Below are positions 30,950-39,429 of a DNA stretch of 64,000 bases, piece after piece. A model generated the notes under the pieces. The model saw only the letters and a list, made by a program, of their open reading frames with translations, was not told the origin of the DNA and made no database searches. Position 1 is the first letter of the stretch; each line of letters starts with the position of its first letter. A program made the translations under genes and the position numbers. This stretch comes from Micropruina sp. (GTDB lineage Bacteria; Actinomycetota; Actinomycetes; Propionibacteriales; Propionibacteriaceae): positions 620,001-684,000 of the forward strand of contig JADJTM010000002.1 in the NCBI GenBank assembly GCA_016711205.1. The letters are read 5' to 3'.

Positions 30950-32024
30950 TCATCTTCTGGAGCGGCGGGGGCGCGGTGGAGGCCCGAATCAGCAGTTGCG
31001 CGTCGGGAAGCTCGTGATGCAGCACCTCGCCGGTGCCGATCAGGTGAAGCAGCAGCCGCGTCGCCTCGGCGCCCAAGTCGTGCGGGCTGGTCTGCACGGT
31101 GGTCAGCGGTGGGGTGGTGAACCCCGACAGCTGAATTCCGTCGAAGCCCGTCACCGAAACCTGGGCGGGCACGGCGAACCCCAGCGCGCTGGCCCGCGAG
31201 ATGAACCCGATCGCCGTCAGGTCGTTCGCGCAGACCACAGCCGTCGGCGGCTCGTCCCCGGCCAGCAGCTGATCGGCGGCCCTGGCGCCACCCTCGGACG
31301 TGAAATCGCCCCGCACCAGCGCGCCGGGACGCACACCGGCCCCGGTCAGGGTGGTGCGCCACACCGCCTCCCGCTCGGCGGAATGCACGAAGCCGTCCGG
31401 GCCGCTGACATGTGCGATGCGGGTGTGGCCGAGGTCGAGCAGGTGGCGCAGCAGGGCGCCCATGCCGGGGTGATGCTGCTGGTCGACCGTCGCGACGCCG
31501 GGATGACTGGCGCAGTTGATCGCCACCGCAGAAAGTCCGAGCCGCTCGATCAGGGCGAAGCGCGGATCGTCCGACTGCACGTCGGTGAGATAGATGCCGT
31601 CGACCACCTCGCTGTGGGCCCACTGCGGCACCCGTCGCAGCACCCCGTCGCGGCTGTCCGCCAGCTGCAACAGCAGGGCGTAGCCGGCATCGTCCAGCAC
31701 GGTTTCGATGCCGCCGATGAAGCCGGCGAAGAACGGGTCGGCCTCGAGCACCGAGGCCGGGCGCTGCATCAGCAGGCCGACCGTCCACGCGCGCCGAGCG
31801 ACCAGGCTGCGGCCCCGGATGGACGGCACCCAGCCCAGCCTTTCGGCGACGCCGGCGATGCGTTGCCGGGTGTCTTCGCTCACCCCGGTACGGCCGTTCA
31901 GGGCCGCCGAGACGGTGCTGATCGCCACCCCCGCCTCGCGGGCCACGTCGGTGATGCTCACCCGTACTTGACCGCGCGGCGCGGGGCGCCGGGTCGGGGT
32001 CGGGCCGCTCATTCGCGTGGGCAT
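30945..32024 (-). CDS. LacI-family transcriptional regulator
   Basis: The 359-residue repressor has an N-terminal helix-turn-helix and hinge (VSITDVAREAGVAISTVSAA followed by LNG) and a periplasmic-binding-protein-like sensor domain. I start at 32024 (AGGA about 8 nt upstream); the ORF could start 12 codons earlier, but without support. It lies immediately upstream of the sugar operon on the same strand, and the palindrome at 30754-30767 is its likely target. The inducer is probably a mannose-containing sugar, inferred only from the GH130-like gene. Confidence 0.92.
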   Translation of the reverse strand: MPTRMSGPTPTRRPAPRGQVRVSITDVAREAGVAISTVSAALNGRTGVSEDTRQRIAGVAERLGWVPSIRGRSLVARRAWTVGLLMQRPASVLEADPFFAGFIGGIETVLDDAGYALLLQLADSRDGVLRRVPQWAHSEVVDGIYLTDVQSDDPRFALIERLGLSAVAINCASHPGVATVDQQHHPGMGALLRHLLDLGHTRIAHVSGPDGFVHSAEREAVWRTTLTGAGVRPGALVRGDFTSEGGARAADQLLAGDEPPTAVVCANDLTAIGFISRASALGFAVPAQVSVTGFDGIQLSGFTTPPLTTVQTSPHDLGAEATRLLLHLIGTGEVLHHELPDAQLLIRASTAPPPLQKMM

Positions 32025-32089
32025 GGGCAGATCCTGCCATCGGTATGCCACGGCACCCAAGCGCGTTGGCCGGTGTCGGTGCCGGCCCG

Positions 32090-32095
32090 TAGGGT
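32090..32095 (+). promoter_or_regulatory. -10 hexamer of the M3 peptidase gene, leaderless arrangement
   Basis: TAGGGT is followed by GCGGCC and then ATG at 32102, with no Shine-Dalgarno sequence. Confidence 0.4.
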
Positions 32096-32101
32096 GCGGC
32101 C

Positions 32102-34015
32102 ATGGTTCTTTCCGCGTTGCAGTTGCCCGACACCGACTGGCTGGGCTGGCTGGGCGAGCGAGGCGACGGGCAGCTGGCCCTCGCCCGTGACCGCGTCGCC
32201 GCCATCACGGCCGCGCAGCCCGGTGACCCCGGCATTCTCGGGCTGTGGAACGACGCCAGCATCGCGCTGCGCAACGCGGGCAGTGTGGCCGGCCTGCTGT
32301 CGTCGGTGCATCCGGACGCGGCCGTGATCGAGCGTGCCGAAGCACTCGAGATCGAGGTGCAGCGGTTCAGCACCGACCTGTACCTCGACCCTGCCGTCTA
32401 CGCGGCGCTGGCCTCCGTCGAGACCGGCGGGCTCGACGCCGACGCGCGCCGGCTGCAGGCCAAGGTGCTGCAGTCGTTCCGCCGCTCGGGCGTCGACCGT
32501 GACGAGCAGGTGCGCGACCAGGTGCGCGAGCTCGAGGCCAGGCTCACCGATCTCGGCCAGGCCTTCAGCCGCAACATCCGCGACGGACGCGCCGAGGCGC
32601 GCGTCCCGGCGTCCGCGCTGCAGGGGCTGCCGGCCGACTTCATAGAGTCGCACCCGGCCGACGCCGAGGGGCTGGTGACGATCACCACGGAGTACCCCGA
32701 CGTCATTCCGTTCCTCACCTTCGCGACCGATCCGTACGCCCGTCGCGCCGTGGCGCGCACGTTCTTCAACCTGGCCTGGCCGGCCAACGACGCGGTGCTC
32801 GCCGACCTGCTGCGGTTGCGGCACGAGCTGGCCACCCTGCTGGGTTACGCCACCTGGGCCGACTACGACGCCGAGGTCAAGATGATCGGCGATGGCGCGG
32901 CCATTGCCGGGTTCATCGACACGGTGGCGCTCGACGCCGAGGCTGCGGGCCGACGCGAGATCGAGGTGTTGCTGGGCCGGGCGGCGTCCGAGGGCGAGGG
33001 CGTCATCGACGTGTCGAACTGGCGGCACTTCCACGAGCTGATCAAGCGCGAGCAGTACGGGGTGGACGCCACGCAGGTGCGGCGCTACTTCGACTTCGGC
33101 AAGGTGCACGACGGTCTGCTCGACATCACCGGCCGGCTGTTCGGGCTGCAGTTCACCCCGGTCGAGGCGGCGCAGGCGCGCACTTGGCACCCCGACGTGA
33201 CCAGTTACGACGTTTCCTATGAGGTGGACGGGTCGCAGGTCGGGCGCATCCACCTCGACCTGCACCCGCGGGAACGCAAGTACAACCACGCGGCCCAGTT
33301 CGACCTGGTCGCGGGGGTGCGCGAGCGGCAACTGCCCGAGGGCGTGCTGGTGTGCAACTTTCCGCGCGGCCTGATGGACCACCGCGACGTGGTCACCCTG
33401 TTCCACGAGTTCGGGCACCTGATCCATCACATCGTCGGCGGGGGTCAGCAGTGGGTGCGGTTCTCGGGGGTCGCCACCGAGTGGGACTTCGTCGAGGCCC
33501 CCAGCCAGCTGCTCGAAGAGTGGGCGTGGGACGCGTCCGTGCTGCAACGCTTCGCCACCGACGCCGACGGCACGCCGATTCCGCGCGAACTGGTGGCCAA
33601 GATGAAGGCGGCCGAAGAGTTCGGCAAGGGCTTCCTGGCCCGCACCCAGATGTTCTACGCCGCCCTCGCGTACCGGTTCCACGTGGAGCGGCCCAGCGAC
33701 CCGACGGCCCGCATGCTCGAGTTGTACGCGCAGTACAGCCTGGTGGCGCCGCTTCCCGACACGCATTTCTACGCCGGATTCGGGCATTTGGCCGGGTACA
33801 CCTCGGCGTACTACACCTACATGTGGTCGCTGGTGATCGCGAAGGACCTGTTCAGCGCCTTCGATCGCGACAACCTGCTCGATGCCGAGCTGGCCGCGCG
33901 CTACCGCGACCGGGTGCTGCGGCCCGGCGGCAGTCGTGACGCCGCCGACCTGGTCGAGAGCTTTCTGGGCCGTCCCTACAACACCGACGCCTTCGCGGCC
34001 TGGCTGAACAGCTGA
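32102..34015 (+). CDS. M3-family zinc metallopeptidase (thimet oligopeptidase-like)
   Basis: The 637-residue cytosolic peptidase degrades short peptides. The zinc site HEFGHLIHH is at residues 435-443, with the third ligand expected in the following EWDFVEAPSQLLEEW helix. The long helical N-terminal part is normal for M3A enzymes, and the length is close to bacterial oligopeptidase A/Dcp relatives. No signal peptide is present. It is monocistronic and followed by a tandem palindromic repeat block. Confidence 0.93.
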   Translation: MVLSALQLPDTDWLGWLGERGDGQLALARDRVAAITAAQPGDPGILGLWNDASIALRNAGSVAGLLSSVHPDAAVIERAEALEIEVQRFSTDLYLDPAVYAALASVETGGLDADARRLQAKVLQSFRRSGVDRDEQVRDQVRELEARLTDLGQAFSRNIRDGRAEARVPASALQGLPADFIESHPADAEGLVTITTEYPDVIPFLTFATDPYARRAVARTFFNLAWPANDAVLADLLRLRHELATLLGYATWADYDAEVKMIGDGAAIAGFIDTVALDAEAAGRREIEVLLGRAASEGEGVIDVSNWRHFHELIKREQYGVDATQVRRYFDFGKVHDGLLDITGRLFGLQFTPVEAAQARTWHPDVTSYDVSYEVDGSQVGRIHLDLHPRERKYNHAAQFDLVAGVRERQLPEGVLVCNFPRGLMDHRDVVTLFHEFGHLIHHIVGGGQQWVRFSGVATEWDFVEAPSQLLEEWAWDASVLQRFATDADGTPIPRELVAKMKAAEEFGKGFLARTQMFYAALAYRFHVERPSDPTARMLELYAQYSLVAPLPDTHFYAGFGHLAGYTSAYYTYMWSLVIAKDLFSAFDRDNLLDAELAARYRDRVLRPGGSRDAADLVESFLGRPYNTDAFAAWLNS

Positions 34016-34037
34016 ACTGCTGTTGGTCGAGAGCTTG

Positions 34038-34578
34038 CCGGTCGAGCTTGTCGAGACCACCGCGTCATCCCGGCGAACGCCTCTCGTCATCCCGGCGAAC
34101 GCCGGGATCTCGTGCACACTCTCGGCTGGCGTCCGTTGCCGCGGAGCTTCAAGCTTCGTTGACCTCGCGTAGGTGAGATCCCGGCGTTCGCCAGGATGAC
34201 GACCCGCGCCGTTTCGCTGGTCGAGCTTGTCGAGACCACCGCGTCATCCCGGCGCACGCCTCTCGTCATCCCGGCGAACGCCGGGATCTCGTGCACATTC
34301 TCTGCTGGCGTCCGTTGTCGCGGAGCTTCACAGTTGCGTTGACCTCGGCGTAGGTGAGATCCCGGCGTTCGCCAGGATGACGACCTGCGCCGTTTCGCTG
34401 GTCGAGCTTGTCCGGACCACCGCGTCATCCCGGCGCACGCCTCTCGTCATCCCGGCGAACGCCGGGATCTCGTGCACATTCTCTGCTGGCGTCCGTTGTC
34501 GCGGAGCTTCACAGTTGCGTTGACCTCGGCGTAGGTGAGATCCCGGCGTTCGCCAGGATGACGACCTGCGCCGTTCCG
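34038..34578. repeat. Three tandem copies of a 179-181 bp palindrome-bearing repeat
   Basis: Units start near 34038, 34217 and 34398. Each contains GTCGAGCTTGTCGAGACC (or a one-base variant), a CATCCCGGCGAACGCCGGGAT hairpin core split here as CATCCCGGCG / AACGCCGGGAT, and an opposite-facing half GATCCCGGCGTTCGCCAGGAT near the end. Copies 2 and 3 differ at very few positions, so duplication is recent. A single inverted copy lies beyond the next gene. No coding function is likely. The rest of 34016-34623 holds nothing else recognisable. Confidence 0.9.
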
Positions 34579-34623
34579 TCGGTCGAGCTTGTCGAGACCC
34601 CTCCCTCGCGCGACCATTTCCCC

Positions 34624-35739
34624 ATGCGCCCACTCACGCGCCGCCGTGCATCGGCGTTCGCCTTGGCGGTGTTGCTCGCCGTCTTGACTGCGTGTGGTGC
34701 TAGCCCGGCCGCGACGCCGGCGCCGCCCTCGCCCAGCGCCACCCCGTCCCATCCGCCATTGGCCGGCGACCTGGGTGGCGGCACCGCGGTGCAGCTGGGC
34801 GCCGCGGGGCAGTGGACGATCGCGGACGGCCGCGTCTACGCCACCAACGGTCAGGGCACCGTAGTGGCGATCGACCTCGCCACCGGCGTCACCGCCTGGC
34901 AGGCGACGTTCGGCCAGGGTGAGCCGTGGGACGCGCAGCCGACCATCGGGCTGACGGCCGATCGACGCACGGTGGTCGCCGTGCGCACCGTCGACGTCGA
35001 CGCCAGCGCCCGCCTCGACCTGCTCATGATCGACGCCGGCACGGGGGCGGTGCAGGCCGAGCACCTGGTCAGCGATCCGGCGCACCGGTGGCGGGTGGAC
35101 CTGCCGCCGCACGTGCTCGCCGCCGACGCCGCGACGGTCGTGCTGGCCGACAACCCCGAGTCGGGCCGCCAGAGCGGTGTCGTCGCAGCTTCGGACGGCG
35201 CGCTGGCCTGGGCGGCCGACGAGCAGGCGGTCGCGGCGACGGAGCAGGTCGTCGTCACACGCAAGGGCGGACGCAGCCGGCCCGACGGCACCCCGACGTG
35301 GCGGGCGTCCACCCCGATCGGGCCGTTGCTGGCGCAATCATCGTCCGCGCTGGTCGTGCGGTCGGGCTCGGCGGCAGCCTGGATCGAGGCCGCCACCGGG
35401 CGGGAAGTGAGCCGTTCGGCAGCGCTGGCCGAGGCCGAACCGGCGTGCGCTCCGGCGACCGACGCGGTGGTCTGCCTGGTCGCCGACGGCGTGTCAGGCC
35501 ATGACCCGGCCGACGGCCAACGGCTGTGGTCGTCGGCTGAACCGGCCGATGCGATCGTCACGGTGCGAGGCTGGGCCTACCTGTGGCGCGGAGGCTCCGC
35601 ACGCGGCGACGTGCTCGACGCGCGCACCGGTGAGTTGTTTGAGCACAACGTCGAGCTGCCGCCGATTCGCTATTCGGACGACACGGGCGTCCTGCTCGCT
35701 GCCGAGAACGGCTACCGCTGGGTGCCGTTCCCGCGGTAG
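34624..35739 (+). CDS. Lipoprotein with PQQ-like beta-propeller repeats
   Basis: The 371-residue product starts with a type II signal (lipobox LTAC, Cys near residue 22) and a Pro/Ser linker. The body shows repeats of the form GRVYATNGQGTVVAIDLATGVTAW, broken here as GRVYATNGQGT and VVAIDLATG, typical of PQQ/quinoprotein-like propellers that serve as protein scaffolds. I start at 34624, as upstream frame extension runs through the repeat block. It is enclosed by copies of one repeat family in opposite orientation on each side. Specific role unknown. Confidence 0.82.
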   Translation: MRPLTRRRASAFALAVLLAVLTACGASPAATPAPPSPSATPSHPPLAGDLGGGTAVQLGAAGQWTIADGRVYATNGQGTVVAIDLATGVTAWQATFGQGEPWDAQPTIGLTADRRTVVAVRTVDVDASARLDLLMIDAGTGAVQAEHLVSDPAHRWRVDLPPHVLAADAATVVLADNPESGRQSGVVAASDGALAWAADEQAVAATEQVVVTRKGGRSRPDGTPTWRASTPIGPLLAQSSSALVVRSGSAAAWIEAATGREVSRSAALAEAEPACAPATDAVVCLVADGVSGHDPADGQRLWSSAEPADAIVTVRGWAYLWRGGSARGDVLDARTGELFEHNVELPPIRYSDDTGVLLAAENGYRWVPFPR

Positions 35740-35895
35740 GGGTCTCGACAACCTCGACGAGCGCAACGGCGCAGGTCGTCATCCTGGCGAACGCCGGGAT
35801 CTCACCTACGCCGAGGTCAACGCAACTGTGAAGCTCGGCGGCAACGGACGCCAGCAGGGAGTGTGCGCGAGATCCCGGCGTTCGCCGGGATGACG
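35740..35895. repeat. Inverted single copy of the 34-kb repeat unit
   Basis: This sequence is the reverse complement of the 34038-34578 unit: CATCCTGGCGAACGCCGGGAT comes first (split CATCCTGGCG / AACGCCGGGAT), the GAGGTCAACGCAACTGTGAAGC-like middle follows, then GATCCCGGCGTTCGCCGGGAT. A further GGTCTCGACAAGCTCGACC piece is at 35944-35962. With the upstream block it flanks the lipoprotein gene as a long inverted repeat. Confidence 0.85.
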
Positions 35896-35971
35896 AAACC
35901 CAGCGACCGCGACCACGCCCAGCCAGCGCTCGACCCGCCGACGAGGTCTCGACAAGCTCGACCGAGAAGCC

Positions 35972-37636
35972 TCAGCCAGCCAGCACCGCTTCCCGCAGCA
36001 CACTGAGCGGCAGGGAGCCCAGGTCGAGCGCCCGGGTGTGAAAGTCCTTCAGCGAGAAGGCGTCGCCGGCCTGCTCGGCCGCCTCGGCGCGAATCTGCTC
36101 CCACAGCCGCTGCCCGATCTTGTAGGACGGCGCCTGCCCCGGCCAGCCCAGGTAGCGGTTCAGCTCGAAGCGCAGGAACTTCTCGTCCATGTTCACGTTG
36201 GCCTTGAGCAGTTCCCACGCCTTGTCGGCGTTCCAGGTGCCGCCGCCCCACTGCTGCGGGGCCGGCTTGCCCAGGTGCACGCCGATGTCGAGCACCACCC
36301 GGGTGGCGCGCATGCGCTGGCCGTCCAATAGCCCGAACAGGTCGCCCGGGTCGTCCATGTAGCCGAACTCCTGCATCAGGCGCTCGGAGTACAGGGCCCA
36401 GCCCTCACCGTGGCCGGAGACCCAGCAGACCAGCCGCCGCCACATGTTGAGCTCGTCGCGGTTGTAGACCGCCTGGCCGACCTGCAGGTGATGGCCCGGC
36501 ACGCCCTCGTGGTAGACGGTGGTCTTCTCGCGCCAGGTGTTGAACTGCTCGACACCCGGCGGCACCGACCACCACATGCGGCCCGGCCGGCTCAAGTCGT
36601 CGGACGGCCCGGTGTAGTAGATGCCGCCGTTCTGGGTCGGCGCGATCATGCATTCGATGCGGCGCACCGGCTCGGGAATGTTGAAGTGCACCCCGTTGAG
36701 CTCGCGGATGGCCTCGTCTGCCGTGGCCTGCATCCATTCCTGCAGCGCCTTGGTTCCGTGCAGCGTGCGGTCGGCGTCCTCGTCCAGCACCCGCACCGCA
36801 TCCTCGATGGACGCACCCGGCCCGGCCAATGCCTCGATCACCGCGTTCTGCTCGGCGGCGACGCGCGCCAGCTCGTCCAACCCCCACTCGTAGGTCTCGT
36901 CCAGGTCGACCTCGGCGCCCAGGAAGACCCGCGACAGCAGCTGGTAGCGGTCGCGTCCGGACGCGTCGGCGGCCGGGGCGTCCGCTTCGAGCTCGCGCAG
37001 GAACTGCGCCAGCAGCCCGTACGACTCTGCGGCGGCCAGGCCCGCACGCTGCAGGTCGGCGTTCAGGGCGTCCGATTGGGCCTGTCCGGCGTGGAAGCTG
37101 GTGAAGAACGACGACGCGGGATCGGCCAGCTCGTCGGCCTGGACGATGCCCTCGCGCACCTGCAGCGCCGCCGGCAGCTCGCCACGACGGGCGCCCTCGC
37201 GCAGGCAGGCCAAATAGCCGTTGACCGCCCGCGGCACACCCGCCAGCCGGGCGGCGATGTTCGACCAGTGGTCATCGGTGTCGGTGGGCATCACGTCGAA
37301 CACATCACGGAACTCCTGCAAAGGGGAGGCGATGTTGTTGAGCGCGCGGAACTGCTCGCCCGCGGCATGCAGTTCGACGTCGAGCCCCAGCCGCTCCCGC
37401 ATCGCAGCGGCGGTCACCCGGTCGACTTCGTCGCTGACGGCAACGGTGTCGAGCCGGCGCAGCGTGATTCGGTTCAGCGTGTTGACCTCGTCATGATACT
37501 CGGGCCCGGCCTCGCCCATCAGGTGGTCATAGCCCGCCAGCCCGATCTGGGTGGCGAACACTGGATCGAGGTCGGCGTAGGCGAGTGTGTAGGCGTCGGC
37601 GAGGGCGTCCAGTTCGCTGGATTCACGGTTGCTCAC
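35972..37636 (-). CDS. DUF885 family protein, putative metallopeptidase-like
   Basis: The 554-residue protein matches the DUF885 family by length and by the conserved segment YHEGVPGHHLQVGQ, where HExxxHH-like histidines and glutamate could bind zinc; the later EGWALYSERLMQE segment is also a family mark. I use the GTG at 37636, since upstream codons are poor coding sequence. No signal peptide is visible. Peptidase activity is a family-level guess. It diverges from the GDPD gene. Confidence 0.85.
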   Translation of the reverse strand: MSNRESSELDALADAYTLAYADLDPVFATQIGLAGYDHLMGEAGPEYHDEVNTLNRITLRRLDTVAVSDEVDRVTAAAMRERLGLDVELHAAGEQFRALNNIASPLQEFRDVFDVMPTDTDDHWSNIAARLAGVPRAVNGYLACLREGARRGELPAALQVREGIVQADELADPASSFFTSFHAGQAQSDALNADLQRAGLAAAESYGLLAQFLRELEADAPAADASGRDRYQLLSRVFLGAEVDLDETYEWGLDELARVAAEQNAVIEALAGPGASIEDAVRVLDEDADRTLHGTKALQEWMQATADEAIRELNGVHFNIPEPVRRIECMIAPTQNGGIYYTGPSDDLSRPGRMWWSVPPGVEQFNTWREKTTVYHEGVPGHHLQVGQAVYNRDELNMWRRLVCWVSGHGEGWALYSERLMQEFGYMDDPGDLFGLLDGQRMRATRVVLDIGVHLGKPAPQQWGGGTWNADKAWELLKANVNMDEKFLRFELNRYLGWPGQAPSYKIGQRLWEQIRAEAAEQAGDAFSLKDFHTRALDLGSLPLSVLREAVLAG

Positions 37637-37739
37637 CCGGCAGAGGCTACCCCCCGGCGTTCCGAGCCGGGAACCCGCTCGTCCGCTATCGCCGATGTGA
37701 CAGTCTGGATTTTGAACCGAAGGATCGAGAGGGCGTGAC

Positions 37740-38453
37740 ATGCAGATCTGGGCGCACCGCGGTGCGAGCGCGCGGCAACCGGAGAACACCATCGCGGCGT
37801 TCACCGCGGCGATGGGCCCGGGCGTGGACGGCATCGAACTCGACGTGCAGCTCAGTTCCGACGGGGTGCCGGTGGTGATTCACGACGAGAAGGTGGATCG
37901 CACCCACGACGGCACCGGCTGGGTCGCCAGCCACACCCTCGCTGAACTGCAGGCGATGAGGTCGCTGCAGACGAAGAAGCCCGACCCGTTGACCACCCGC
38001 ATTCCGACTCTCGCCGAGGTGCTCGACCTGCTCGCCGCCGGTGATCAGCTGATCAACCTCGAACTGAAGAACAGTGTCAAGGCGTACAAGGCGATGGAGT
38101 CGAAGGTGCTGCAGATGATCGCCGAACGCAAGCTCAACGACCGGGTGGTGCTGTCGTCCTTCAACCACTACTCGTTGCAGCGGCTGCGCGACAAGGGCTG
38201 GACGGGCGAACTGGCGGCGATCCATGACGGCATGCTGCGCGAACCCTGGCGCTACTTCCGCGACCTGGACGTGCAGGCCGTGCACCCCACGCGGCACGTG
38301 CTGATGGTGCCCGGCTACGTCACCCGGGCGCATCGGGCCGGTTTCAAACTCCGGGTCTGGACGGTGAACAAGGCCGTCCAGCGGCACCGTTGCGAGCGGC
38401 TGGGCGTGGACGGCATCTTCACCGACGTGATCAAGCCACCGCCGAACTGGTGA
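37740..38453 (+). CDS. Glycerophosphodiester phosphodiesterase
   Basis: The 237-residue TIM-barrel enzyme hydrolyses glycerophosphodiesters to glycerol-3-phosphate and an alcohol. Motifs are AHRGASARQPENTIAAF at the N-terminus (catalytic His and substrate-binding Arg), GIELDVQLSSDG (metal-binding Glu and Asp), VVIHDEKVDRT (second His), and the C-terminal LRVWTVN. No signal peptide is present, so it is cytosolic. GAGAGG lies 8 nt before the ATG. It is upstream of menB on the same strand with 51 bp between. Confidence 0.93.
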   Translation: MQIWAHRGASARQPENTIAAFTAAMGPGVDGIELDVQLSSDGVPVVIHDEKVDRTHDGTGWVASHTLAELQAMRSLQTKKPDPLTTRIPTLAEVLDLLAAGDQLINLELKNSVKAYKAMESKVLQMIAERKLNDRVVLSSFNHYSLQRLRDKGWTGELAAIHDGMLREPWRYFRDLDVQAVHPTRHVLMVPGYVTRAHRAGFKLRVWTVNKAVQRHRCERLGVDGIFTDVIKPPPNW

Positions 38454-38491
38454 GTGCATCGGCTCACTGATCGACGGCGGCGCACTGCCGC

Positions 38492-38497
38492 TACCGT
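38492..38497 (+). promoter_or_regulatory. -10 hexamer of menB, leaderless arrangement
   Basis: TACCGT is followed by GTGCGTC (7 nt) and ATG at 38505; no Shine-Dalgarno sequence. Confidence 0.35.
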
Positions 38498-38504
38498 GTG
38501 CGTC

Positions 38505-39413
38505 ATGAGCAACCCGTGGCAGGCGGAACTGTGGGACGAGGTTCCCGGCTTCGAGTTCACCGACATCACCTACCATCGCGCCAAGCACGTGCCCGCAGTG
38601 CGCATCGCGTTTGACCGGCCCGAGGTGCGCAACGCCTTTCGTCCGCACACCGTGGACGAGCTGTACACCGCACTCGATCATGCCCGCCGATCCGCGGACG
38701 TCGGCTGCGTGCTGTTGACCGGCAACGGGCCCTCGGCCAAGGACGGCGGCTGGGCGTTCTGCTCGGGCGGTGATCAGCGGATCAGGGGACGATCCGGGTA
38801 CCAGTACGCCGAGGGCGAGACGTCCGAGACGGTCGACGCGCGGCGCGTGCAGGCCGAGGGCGGACGGCTGCACATCCTCGAGGTGCAGCGGCTGATCCGG
38901 TTCATGCCGAAGGTGGTGATCGCCCTGGTCAACGGCTGGGCGGCGGGTGGTGGGCACTCGCTGCACGTGGTCTGCGACCTGACCATCGCCTCGTCCGAGC
39001 ACGCGAAGTTCAAGCAGACCGACGCCGACGTCGGCTCGTTCGACGCCGGATTCGGCTCGGCCTACCTGGCCCGCCAGGTGGGCCAGAAGGTGGCGCGCGA
39101 GATCTTCTTTCTCGGTGCCACCTACGACGCGCAGCGGGCCTACGAGATGGGCGCGGTCAACAAGGTGGTGCCGCACGCTGAACTCGAGACGGTCGGGCTG
39201 GAGTGGGCGGCCATGGTCTGCGGCAAGTCGCCCACGGCGCAGCGCATGCTCAAGTTCGCGTTCAACGCCATCGACGACGGGCTGATCGGGCAGCAGGTGT
39301 TCGCGGGCGAGACCACCCGGCTGGCCTACATGACCGACGAGGCCGTCGAAGGCCGGGACTCGTTTCTGCAGAAGCGTCGGCCGGACTGGTCGGCCTTCCC
39401 GTACTACTACTGA
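38505..39413 (+). CDS. menB: 1,4-dihydroxy-2-naphthoyl-CoA synthase
   Basis: The 302-residue crotonase-fold enzyme closes the naphthoquinone ring in menaquinone biosynthesis. Family features are RPEVRNAFRPHTVDEL, the oxyanion-hole segment FCSGGDQRIRG, and VNGWAAGGGHSLHVVCDLT. The C-terminus QKRRPDWSAFPYYY is typical for MenB. The last 18 bp (39396-39413) are also the left core of an integrated element, and an identical copy lies at 58274-58291; integration therefore leaves the protein unchanged. I start at 38505, where the protein-like sequence begins. Confidence 0.96.
   Translation: MSNPWQAELWDEVPGFEFTDITYHRAKHVPAVRIAFDRPEVRNAFRPHTVDELYTALDHARRSADVGCVLLTGNGPSAKDGGWAFCSGGDQRIRGRSGYQYAEGETSETVDARRVQAEGGRLHILEVQRLIRFMPKVVIALVNGWAAGGGHSLHVVCDLTIASSEHAKFKQTDADVGSFDAGFGSAYLARQVGQKVAREIFFLGATYDAQRAYEMGAVNKVVPHAELETVGLEWAAMVCGKSPTAQRMLKFAFNAIDDGLIGQQVFAGETTRLAYMTDEAVEGRDSFLQKRRPDWSAFPYYY
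39396..39413 (+). other. attL core (3' end of menB)
   Basis: TTCCCGTACTACTACTGA, ending with the menB stop codon, is repeated exactly at 58274-58291. The bases on either side differ between copies, so the identity block is 18 bp. An integrase gene begins 16 bp away. Confidence 0.9.
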
Positions 39414-39429
39414 ATAGGCACTATAAGGC

